Positions 13,701 through 25,700 of a stretch of 64,000 nt of DNA are shown piece after piece; position 1 is the first letter of the stretch, and each line of letters begins with the position of its first letter. The notes under the pieces are model-generated. The model had not been told where the DNA came from and searched no databases. It saw only the letters and a program-made list of their open reading frames with translations. Origin of the DNA: Henricia sp. BOLD:AAB3569 (Eukaryota > Echinodermata > Asteroidea > Spinulosida > Echinasteridae); the NCBI GenBank assembly GCA_037783545.1, contig JBBELK010000992.1:1116001-1180000 (forward strand), in the 5' to 3' direction. Position numbers and translations under genes: made by a program.

Positions 13701-16700
13701 ATTGTCATCAGACGCTGCCACCCATGCATCATCCCCATCAGCAGGGTTGTATCCAGGCTTGGAAGATGAGACATTAACTGTTTTGATGACATCATCAAGG
13801 GGCTCAGGATTATCTCCTGATGGTTCGGGCTTATCTCCTGACGGTTCGGGCTTATCTCCAGACGGTCCGGGCTTATCTCCAGACGGTCCGGGCTTATCTC
13901 CAGATGGTCCGGGCTTATCTCCAGATGGTCCGGGCTTATCTCCAGATGGTCCGGGCTTATCTCCAGACGGTTCGGGCTTATCTCCAGATGGTCCAGGCTT
14001 ATCTCCCGACGGTTCCGGCTTATCTCCAGATGGTCCAGGCTTATCTCCCGATGGTCCAGGCTTATCTCCCGGTGGTCCAGGCTTATCTCCCGGTGGTCCA
14101 GGCTTATCTCCCGATGGTCCAGGCTTATCTCCCGGTGGTCCAGGCTTATCTCCCGATGGTCCAGGCTTATCTCCCGATGGTCCAGGCTTATCTCCCGATG
14201 GTCCAGGCTTATCTCCCGATGGTCCAGGCTTATCTCCCGATGGTACCGGCTTATCTCCTGATGGTTCGGGCTTATCTCCAGACGGTTCGGGCTTATCTCC
14301 CGACGGTTCCGGCTTATCTCCCGACGGTTCCGGCTTATCTCCAGATGGTCCGGGCTTATCTCCCGATGGTCCAGGCTTATCTCCCGATGGTCCGGGCTTA
14401 TCTCCCGACGGTTCCGGCTTATCTCCAGACGGTCCAGGCTTATCTCCCGATGGTTCCGGCTTATCTCCAGATGGTTTAGGTTTATCTCCCGATGGTCCAG
14501 GCTTATCTCCTGATGGTTTGGGCTTATCTCCTGATGGTCCGGGCTTATCTCCAGATGGTTCGGGCTTATCTCCCGATGGTCCAGGCTTATCTCCCGATGG
14601 TCCAGGCTTATCTCCCGATGGTCCAGGCTTATCTCCCGATGGTCCAGGCTTATCTCCCGATGGTCCAGGCTTATCTCCCGATGGTCCAGGCTTATCTCCG
14701 GACGGTTTGGGCTTATCTCCCGACGGTTCCGGCTTATCTCCCGACGGTTTGGGCTTATCTCCCGATGGTCCAGGCTTATCTCCCGATGGTCCAGGCTTAT
14801 CTCCCGATGGTCCAGGCTTATCTCCCGATGGTCCAGGCTTATCTCCCGATGGTCCAGGCTTATCTCCCGACGGTTTGGGCTTATCTCCAGATGGTCCAGG
14901 CTTATCTCCCGATGGTCCAGGCTTATCTCCCGATGGTCCAGGCTTATCTCCCGATGGTCCCGGCTTATCTCCAGACGGTTCCGGCTTATCTCCCGACGGT
15001 TTGGGCTTATCTCCAGACGGTTCAGGCTTATCTCCAGATGGTTCGGGCTTATCTCCAGATGGTTCGGGCTTATCTCCAGATGGTTCGGGCTTATCTCCTG
15101 ATGGTTCGGGCTTATCTCCAGACGGTTCGGGCTTATCTCCAGATGGTTCGGGCTTATCTCCAGATGGTTCGGGCTTATCTCCCGATGGCTCTGGCTTATC
15201 TCCAGATGGTTCGGGCTTATCTCCCGATGGTTCGGGCTTATCTCCAGACGGTTCAGGCTTATCTCCAGACGGTTCGGGCTTATCTCCAGACGGTTCGGGC
15301 TTATCTCCAGACGGTTCGGGCTTATCTCCAGATGGTTCGGGCTTATCTCCAGATGGTTCAGGCTTATCTCCAGACGGTTCGGGCTTATCTCCAGACGGTT
15401 CGGGCTTATCTCCAGACGGTTCGGGCTTATCTCCAGATGGTTCGGGCTTATCTCCCGACGGTCCGGGCTTGTCTCCCGACGGTTCGGGCTTATCTCCCGA
15501 CGGTTCGGGCTTATCTCCAGACGGTTCGGGCTTATCTCCTGATGGTTCGGGCTTATCTCCAGATGGTTCGGGCTTATCTCCTGATGGTTCGGGCTTATCT
15601 CCCGATGGTTCCGGCTTATCTCCAGATGGTTCGGGCTTATCTCCAGATGGTTCAGGCTTATCTCCAGATGGTTCGGGCTTATCTCCAGATGGTTCGGGCT
15701 TATCTCCAGATGGTTCGGGCTTATCTCCAGATGGTTCGGGCTTATCTCCAGATGGTTCGGGCTTATCTCCAGATGGTTCAGGCTTATCTCCAGATGGTTC
15801 GGGCTTATCTCCAGATGGTTCGGGCTTATCTCCAGATGGTTCGGGCTTATCTCCAGACGGTTCGGGCTTATCTCCAGTTTCGGCAGTTGTCAATTCATTC
15901 ACAGTCGGCCTGACTGGTGGCATATCTTCTTCGTCTGATAGAGGCTCTATTGATGAAATCATATTGACAAATTTGTGAATTATGAGTATGTCATCCCGTG
16001 AGTGGGCTTTTTCAGCATTGTAAATTCCTTTGATATAGTCAAGTCTATTCTTTTCTGACCTTTAGTCTAAGTCCGAGTCCATCTTCTCTAAGTCTAAGTC
16101 CAAGTCTAGATAACCCTTGTTGTGTGAGTATGAGTCTTTCAAGGCCAAGTCTGGCAAAAGTCATACATTGGTGGTAGATTTATTTGCATGGCAGGTCTAA
16201 AGGCAACATTTAGTTGCCTCTTTCTCAATTGCGTTACACGTAGATCGTCTTGGAATGTGGCAATTTTGAAAAAAAACATGCAGCTATGATCATACTTTTG
16301 TAAAAATGTATTTCTTACCAAAAACCTGGTTTATCTGTTGTAAATTTTAAGTTACATAGAAAATAAAAAATTGCCGTTATTGTTGCATTTACTTCGAATT
16401 CATACCCAAATCAAAGTGTGCCCTCCTATAGACCTTTATCACGGTGCGGCCATCTTCCCTTTTCTGCTCTTAAAATGAACGTAACCAAAGCAAGGCTTGC
16501 AGAAAAAAATAGTTTGGTCCCGTTTTGAAATTGTTCATTGTGTGCATCACAATGTCACAGGCGTTGCGCGATAAAGAGAGCGCGCAGCTGGAAAGTGATT
16601 CTCAACGGAAGATCACATGCGCCAACATACGCGCGGTAGCGCATTACTTTCGCACTGCACTGATCATACCCGACATGTATGACTATGCCATCGGGAACAA

Positions 16701-19700
16701 GACAAAGATAGATGCACCGTGATAAAGGTCTATTGTGTCTGTCATACTTCAAAAATGCCAGTTGGGTTTCCCCCTGTACACATGTGTAGGGGTTTTCCTT
16801 CTGTATCTAAAGATCAGCATTTCTTCATCGTCTTCTCTTCACAGGTTTCTTCAGGCTTTAGGGGCTATAGTGCCTTGGTCGCTTTTGAGGAATCCTTGGT
16901 TTCAGTACCAGAAAGAAGTACCGGTATAGACCTTTTGCACTTGTGGTCATGTCAGGAGGTAGATTAATTTTTCTACTTTCTATAATGTGATTGCCCCCCA
17001 AGATAGCCACCGTGCAATGGGTCTAAGTAGTAAATAACTTACCGACATGCTGGACACGGAAACCGAGTAGTTCAACGCGCATGGCAACACACTGATGCCA
17101 TGATACCGGTATGATCTTGATGGCACGGATGCAGATCTGACTGGGAAACAGGTGGCAAACAATGTCACTCCCGTCCATGTTGCTTTGGAACAGCTACGGG
17201 GGTTAGAAAAAAATGAATAGTTAGTGTGATTAATTCTGGGATTTATTGATCTTTTCAATCAAGTATTTGGATTAAAGACTTATCATTCTGTGAAACGGAA
17301 CAAGGTTGGGTAATCGGCACCGCCATACATGCTTAATGGTTACATTTATATAGCACACATACAGTTGAAGTCAGAAGTTTACATACATGTACACCACTAC
17401 CATCATCACCCAAAATGGTAAACAGGACTACTCAAACCATTGCAAGGTGTGCAAGCTGTGTTTTAAGTACTGCATGCACGTGAGGAATTCCACAAAATCA
17501 TGGCTTTAGTAAAGACTGTTACAAAAATGGTGACAACGCAAGTTTAAGCACACCGGTTTTAACACAGTTGAATGTAAACTTCTGACTACAACTGTACATG
17601 TACATGTATGTTCACTTGCGTTGCACATTGAACAATATTAAGGGAATAAAAGTGTGTTTTTAGGGATATACTACGGTTGTGACCCAGTGTTTATGGTTGT
17701 GCTACATTTTTCTATGGTCACTTGTGGGGTGTTATGGCCGAGCGGTCTAGTGCGTCGAACTTAAGTTCCTGTGCTAGTACTAGAATGTAGGTTCGATTCC
17801 GGGCCGCGACGGGTTGTGGCACCTGTGCCCTTGAGCAAGGCACTCAACCACACTTGATCCCATTCCTGTAATTGGCAGTCCCTCCGCTGTTGGATGTGGT
17901 GAATAAATAAAATAAAATGAAATTTTCGAACAGTTTGAAAATCAAGTTATGGAAAAAAACGAGGCTGTGGAATTGCGAGGGTTTATCCCGGAACACCTTG
18001 GTCATGCCATTGGCGTTTTCACAAAGTGGCAAATCCGTCAAAAACAGGGATTTTTTTAGCAATTTCTGCTTTTAGTATAATAGATTACTAAAGTGTGACG
18101 TCAGTTACCATGGCAATTGGGTCTAAACATTGGCTGGTAATCTGAAACGCCATTAGTAAAGAGCAGGGAAATAGTTCACTGGTTTTAGTGTATAGACCCA
18201 GTTAACTTGTCAACACACAAAGGGTGACGTTTTCACTTTAGTAGTCTATTTAGCTTTAATTGATGTTCGCAAAGTTTCTGCAAAGTTTCGAGACTTGAAA
18301 TTTGCCAAAAAACGCGAAACTAATGCCATTTTAAATTCACGATTTCACAAAGTGGTGAATCACAATTTGCAACTCATTAAAAATGATGCTATGTGCATGA
18401 ATGGAGTTTTTATGAAGTGTCTAGGGATAATCATGAAAAGAAACCGTGGGGCTCAGGCAACCCGATCTGTGAAAGTGAGAACTAGGCTTTATAATAGACT
18501 CCCATATGGAAAACTTTCCTGCTATTGTGGTCATAAAATAAAACCTGTGCTCCCAACGCAACTGACCTTCACAGAGTAACTGACCGCAAGTGTGGGTTAC
18601 TATAATGTACCATTTTCTAGAACAGGGGGTTTATTTCTATGTTTGCAGTCACAGGGCGAATAGTTCTATTAAATTTGACAAAAACCATGACAATTCTTAC
18701 AACATCGTTTTTTAACAATTAATGCTTTATTTGTTGACTTAAAGATAGTATACATGATTGGTAAACTGTTACAAATAGTTTTATCCCCCTGTGTGATTGA
18801 AGATATGCATGATTAAAACCAACCTAAGCAAAAACCAGCTCCGTACTTCGTCTAACTGTTGAGAAAACAGTCAAAAAAGGGGTTTGCAGTCATTTCGCCC
18901 CAAAACCACTTCGCCCTGAACCATTTCGCCCTGAACCATTTCGCCCTGAACCACGGCCTGTGCACGAAGTGGTTTTGGGGCGAGGTGGCATTTGGGCGAT
19001 GTATAGTGTTTGGACGGAGTATAATTTAGGGCGAAATGGCACTCGGGCGAAGTGGTTTGGGGTGAAATGGCACTTGGGCGAAATGGTTTTGGGGCGAATT
19101 GAATTTTCGTCTCATGAGACGAAAACTAATTGTTTTACTAATTTCTCAAAGAATATAGCACTTCAGACAAAACCATTTCAGGGGAAGTTTTCCACGGCCA
19201 TCATGTTTATATTGTGTAAGTTAGGCGTAAATCTGTGAACATTTCTGATTTTCGAGATACCAATCATGTATACTGCCTTTAAGGCAAAAAAAGGGCTCTC
19301 TCAAAATGACCACAATCAACCGAGTCCCTCACCCTTGTCCCAGTGCACCACACCCACTAAAACATGCACTGTACACATACAACTCCACATGAATTAAGAC
19401 GTTGGTCTCAGAGAGAAAACTATCTCCGATTTGACGAGGAAAGAGCCCTATCTTCCATATATTTTCTCATGCCGTGCAAGGGGGATTTTTAGAGCCTTGT
19501 TTGAGTGTTTGCTGTTCAGTTTAGTGAGAGGCTCCCCTGGATTTCCCCCAAAATATGCCTTGACCTCCATTGACTTTAAAGATTTTTCACTTTTTAACCT
19601 ATTTTTCAAAGAACAAGAGCCCTAATGTCTGTAGGTCTAAATGTACTGATATACACATCATATGAAAGAGAAACATCTCTACTTCATTATCTTGGGCGAG

Positions 19701-22700
19701 GGGCTGAGTTCCACGAAGGAATTTCTCGAGGACGAGTGATTATTTGCAGAGTGAGCTTGTTTTTTCAGCAAAAACAACGTGCTTAAGGGTGACCTCTGTG
19801 TGTGTGAGCAAATGCGCGCAATAATTCCATATGGAGAGGATTCGCCAAAACCTACTACTAGTGTTGTAATGACTAGGACTCCAGACTAGAGTCGACTTAA
19901 ATCCCGATTTTTACTGACTTGACTTGACTTGACTTGAGACTCGAACTCAAATGACACGAATGACTCGATTTTACTCAAACTGTTTTTATCTTGAGGCTGC
20001 AAAGACCAAATTGTATTACAGCACCACAGAACTCAAGACTAGGCCTAACTGTTGAGCTTTGTGGAGCATGCATTCTTGGCCAGAACAACAACAAAAACAC
20101 CTACACAACTGCAAGTTTAATAGCGTTTAGACTCATTTTGAAATAAGCTGGAACAAATTTACTGTCGTGACTACTTGACTTTCCCCAACTTGCCCCAACT
20201 TGGCCAACATGCCTGACTTGACTTGACTTGACTTGGCATGACTTGGCATGACTTGGCATGACTTGGCATGACTTGGCATTCAGAGGCAGTTTGACTTGAA
20301 TTGACTTGGGACTCGAATGCAGTTTGACTAGACATGACTTGGGACTCAAGCAGAGGGAGACTCGTTACAACCTTGCCCACAACCATACCATAACTGTTCC
20401 ATCAACGGCTTTGTAAGGCACAAACGTCTCCCCATCCACGCTAGTTTCCACGATAAACTGGCTGACGTAGGACTCCTGTGGCATCATACTGCCCTGTGTC
20501 AGTAAACCTTCTAAGTCCGTCAGGGCCAACAGGTCAATCTTCAGGTAGTAACGCTTCTCATTGCCGAGGGATGGTGTATGGGGACGGCACTCCGCCACCC
20601 AAGCTCGGTTTGGCAGGTTCAATCGACCATTCTGGGGCTGGTAACCCTGTCAACGAAGAGCAGAATGGTTTGCAACTAATAAGGGGATATTTCCACAAGG
20701 TTGTGCAAAAATGTTTCCAAAGCTCTCATTTTATGAAACTGGGTAATAATACAAAAGTTCTTTTAAATTAAATGTAAGTTATGGATATGTGCTTTTTGGG
20801 GGATAATGAATTAATTCGATACAAATGTGATGCAGAGAAAAACAGCTTGGCTCCATCGGGATTTGAACCATGGACCTTTTGCTTAACGTGTAGACACTCT
20901 ACCAATTGAGCTATGAAGCCAACTGGTGGTCTCGAAGCAGGATATTGCAGTTGTTCATCACTAATTGGGATTTCATAAAGCTGCTTGGGAGAAATATTTG
21001 CTTAATACAAAATATATTTGCTTTGCAAAATAACGTTACTCTGTTCAGATAATCATTAATTTGTTTCCAGTGAATTCCATATCATATAAGAGAAGGCCCC
21101 TTTAAAAAAAATGCATAGAGGATATTGACTGGCAGGGGATGATGAACAGATAGAGCAACTCAATCCTGTTCATCTCCTCTATCACTGGCTTATTTTTTAT
21201 ATTTTCACAGTTGCCATCTTGGCAATGTCCACATGCACTGGTGCACTCCAGTCCACGCTTGCTGCAGGTATCACTTTATAACGTTTTGCACTCTCCGGAG
21301 CAGTTGCAGTAAATCATTTGAATAAGTCGAGTTGTCACAAGATCCAAGATGACGACGTAAACGTTGTGAAGATTTGTTGTGTGAGTAAACCATGTTGTGG
21401 CAACATGTGATACAAACAAATAAAGGCTGCTTGTTTATTTCCAATGAATATTATGGGTTAAATAAAATTTGGTGCAGAAATTTGATAAAAGTGGCAAATA
21501 AATTGTGATTGGCATGATGTGAGATCCTGTTTGAGAGGATTCATTTGTTTCTGCACAGTGAAACATCTTGAGATCTGGATTCGGATCTGCGGCCAAACAA
21601 ACACGCCCTTGATTTTTCCACCAGCATACTTCTCTTAAGCCCATTGCACACCTTTGCGATTAACCAGCCAATTGGACACCAGACCACCGGAAAAATCAAA
21701 CAAGTTTGATTTGCTCCGGTCTATGGTGTACGATCAGACCGGCCCAAATTTTTCCAGCGCACACCTTTCCGGTATGTGGTCCGATGATCCAGTAAATCAC
21801 AAAGGTGTGCGCCAGGCTTTATATACATGTACAGTACCTTCATGTAAGAACTTGATGAAATCTGTGCACCATTGATCTCTCCAGACTGCATACCCAGGTA
21901 GTGCACACCCTCTACAAACCAAAATCACAAGACAGAGCATAAGTACCCATTGCACAAACCACAAATACCTAATGATTATAAATTGGTAAACTCAATCCTA
22001 TAACCGTCTGTAATCATTGGTTATTTTTGTATTAATGAAAAATTATATCAGTGATTTTAATAAACTTGTGTTGAGTTCAACGCTGTATATCTGCATTAAC
22101 AATGCACCATGAGTTTAATACGATGAGTCATACACTTTGACCAACAGCGCCCATTTTTTTCTGCTGTTTTGGAAATGGACATGAACTAAAGGCTCCCACC
22201 AAAAAGCTGTTTGGCTTTGTATGTATTCTATTAGCCAAATAGACAAGAGAAAGTTTGAGATTCTGTACCTTTAGTTTTAGCAGGTTATAACAAAATGGCG
22301 CTCTAAAAATAGTTATAGTCCAACATTGTCTACATCAGTGTCAACACTACACTGTATGTTCAGTCTAACTTCAAAACTAATAACTTCAGACAACGGAAAA
22401 ATATCCAAAGTTATTTATATTAATTTTGGAGGTGAAGTTGTTGTTGAGATAAATAATCCATTGAAGCAGACGTATACATGTACCGTAACACTTTGACCAA
22501 AAAAGGTATCATATTTAACACTAGAAAACATTGTTTTTGGGAGTTTTTTTCATAAACTTTTGCTCCACATCAACTCATTTGTGAGGGTCATGTGCACACA
22601 CCAAAAGAACAAGCAGCTCAAATTCTGGGGTAAAAATTAAATACTGTGATGAAATGACTTCTTCCTTTACATTTATAACCTGGGGCCAGATTTTATGGCA

Positions 22701-25700
22701 CCACTTAAACGTTGGCCAAAAACTGTTGTGCTAACATTACCGCTATTTCATGTGCGCTAAGTAACTGGCATTTTTGTGTCATTGCCTTCAGAATATTTAA
22801 CCTATGAAGCTAGCGAACGTTTTGCAGTGCTTATGGTTACAGTTGCCATGAAATAGCCGGTCGCACCATTATAAGGCTGTGCCTAACGAATCGAATATTC
22901 GAATAGCATTTTACCAAATCGAATATTCGGTCTTTCTGCTAGGAAGAAGTAAGGGCCAACGATAACGTCTGCAAAAAACCTCTTTGGGCGAGAGACTGCT
23001 ATGCAAGTAACAACATAAAGTTGGTTGTTTGCGCACAGATAATTTTTTGAGGCGGCAAATTCGGTAATAAAAAAGCTGCTGTATTCCTGTGAGCTGTGAG
23101 TTCGGATGTTGCAAAATCAATTAATTTAATGGAAAACTTTTTTGTCAGAATCTTAGGGAAAAAAATCACACATCGAATATCGAACATTCGATCGAAAATG
23201 AAACCGATTATTCGAATAGTAAATTATTTGAAAATGCATAAGCACAAAGTTGACTGCTAAACAGTGCCATAAAATTTACCGCTGATTTTAATTTGGCCAA
23301 GACCGACTTGTACAAGTTTCACTGACTGACCTTTCAATTGACAAGTTGCTCCTGGTAGAGGCGTGGCAACCCCGTAAACTTTGACCTCAGACACTTGTAG
23401 GTGGGTCAACTCTTGGGATTTATCAGGGTTAAGTTCAATGCTAACATAGCGGCCTACGGGTGGAATGCCGTCCATGCTGTGGCATTGAATCTGAAAAGTA
23501 AACCAAGATCCATAACAAATACTGTGTGTAGATACGTCTTTCCACAGTAACAGAGTACATTTTGGCAACCAAGACCAGACTTAAAGGCCCAGTGGATCAT
23601 TTGCAATGACCCCAAAAAGTAATCGACGAGTTTACAGGGGAAAAGTTCTGAAAGTAAAGATTGAATTAATAGCAACTACCCAATGAAAGGTTTCCGCTCA
23701 AAATGATATAATTTTACCAGAAAATAATTCGTAAAGATAAAATAATTTAGATCGTTTCCAAACGATTTACTTATTTTTGGTTCGCATCTACGCGGTCCAA
23801 AATGCATGGGCGCTGTGTACTCCGTGTGCGTGTTCCATACGCGATGCATTTTTATGGATCGCGCGCACACGCAGTATGTGCGCCACAGAGTGCATGACGC
23901 AAGCCACATAGTACCCGATCAACTGAGAACGAATATTTGAAACACCCCGCCAAGACCAGGAAAATGCATATGGATTTTCATGGGTTTTTTAAACGTGGTA
24001 CATTTGACAAAGCTGAAATTTCTTCGGATGAGTTTGTTGATGTCTTTCTTTTGATTTATAATGGTTTTATTCGCAGAATCGCTCAAAAACAGATCATCTA
24101 CAGGTCCTTTAAAAGAAAAATGTTGTTCCAAGGAGATAACCTGAACCACAACACACTATGAGCAACTAACGATGGAAATTTAGTTGTTTATAGTAACAAG
24201 GCCAACAAATAGTAGCAACCTGCATATGGCTGTCTAAAACATCCCTGTCAAATTTCACATGCAACTTATGTAACGTAGACAGAAACTCTTGGTCTGTCCA
24301 AGTTGTGGGAAATGTTTCAGACAAGCGTGTTTAGACAAGAAGACAAAGGACAGCAACATTATCTCCTTAGAACAACTGAATTTTAAAATGTATTTCTTTT
24401 ATTTTGAGACGAGATAAAGCCAAATATGACACCAAATGTCCAAATATGACACCAAATGTCCAATATAGTAAGAACTAAAATCAATTTGTGTGTGAATAAT
24501 TACTGTTCAAGGCCCATTAATTACATCAAAGTTTATCTCATCAAGTTAGCAAGAAAGTGTTGATAGCAATGGTAACAAACACCACATGGATTTATTTCTG
24601 CTCAAGATGGTACTTTCTAAATTAACAATAGAGCACTAAAGTGAAAACGTCACCCTTTGTGTATTGCCTTGGTTTTTGGGTCTACACTAAAACCAGTGAA
24701 CTGTTTCCCTGTGCTATACCAATGGACGTTTCAAATTACCAGCGAATGTTTAGACCCAATTACCATGGCAACTGACGTCACACTTTAGTAGTCTATTGAA
24801 GGTGATTTCTTTTGTTGTTAACACACACATTTTGTTCACTTAGATACAATGTGTTTGTTACCATTGCTATCAACACCTGAGTAAGGTTTTTCTTGTCAAC
24901 TCATGAAAAACACAATTGGGTCATTGCAAATGATACAATGGGCCTTTAAAAGGATAACTTGCGACTGCATTATAACAACAGGCTACTTTCAATGGTTATA
25001 TCAAATCTTAGATAACCAGGGGCCGATTTCACAAAGCACGAAGACGCGTTTTAGGAAGGGTCACTCTTCTTATCTTGGGACAATGGTATGGGAATTAGGA
25101 CGCACTGAACTCATCGTAACCTTTGTGAAATCAACCCCAGGTTATTTTAAAATGTATTGAACCCTCAACAGACTGAACGATCCAAACTGAGAAAAGATAG
25201 TGGGGAAACAATTTTTACTGATAATTTTCAGGAAATAATCTGGAAGTTTTATGGAAATAATTTCCAGCATTTACCTGGACCACGCTGCCTGGTTCCACTT
25301 TCCGTCTATAGATGGCGCTACATGGAGGATTGCTGTTTACGTCTGGGTTGTCGCCAACTCGGACGACAAAGTTGGTCAAGATTTTGGGTTCTGCGCACAC
25401 TGGAGAGAAAAAAAACAATTCATTTTACAGATCATACATAGTTTATAAATGCCTTAAAAAAGACTAAGGCCCACTTAAATTGTCGCGCTTATGCCGTGTC
25501 GAAATAAATTAAACTTGGCACGACGTTGGCACGATGTTGGTACGACGTTGGTACGACGTTAGCACAGCAGTGGCTTCAAACGTCGAACTTAATTGCAAAC
25601 TCCCAGTCAAGCTTAAATACATCCAACATGGTGGATGAGTATTGTGCACGTCATGGATGTTGTGCACGTGCGTTTTCCATTCTGTCCATTGTACGTCGCC

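Noticed and set aside
13797-15875. CRISPR-like array
   Set aside because: Units are contiguous 21-bp copies without spacers, in a spliced animal gene.
13820-15913. Plus-strand frames of VRAYLQM repeats
   Set aside because: Third frame of the same 21-bp unit. A repeat whose length is a multiple of three stays open in several frames automatically.
13537-15978. Long plus-strand frame of GLSPDGS/P repeats (813 codons)
   Set aside because: It is the complement of the 21-bp array. It has no splice context and no domain, whereas the minus frame joins discoidin exons in phase on both sides.
20845-20945. Functional tRNA gene on the minus strand
   Set aside because: Box A and B are recognisable, but anticodon and T stems do not pair, and related degenerate copies exist nearby, so it is a SINE relic.
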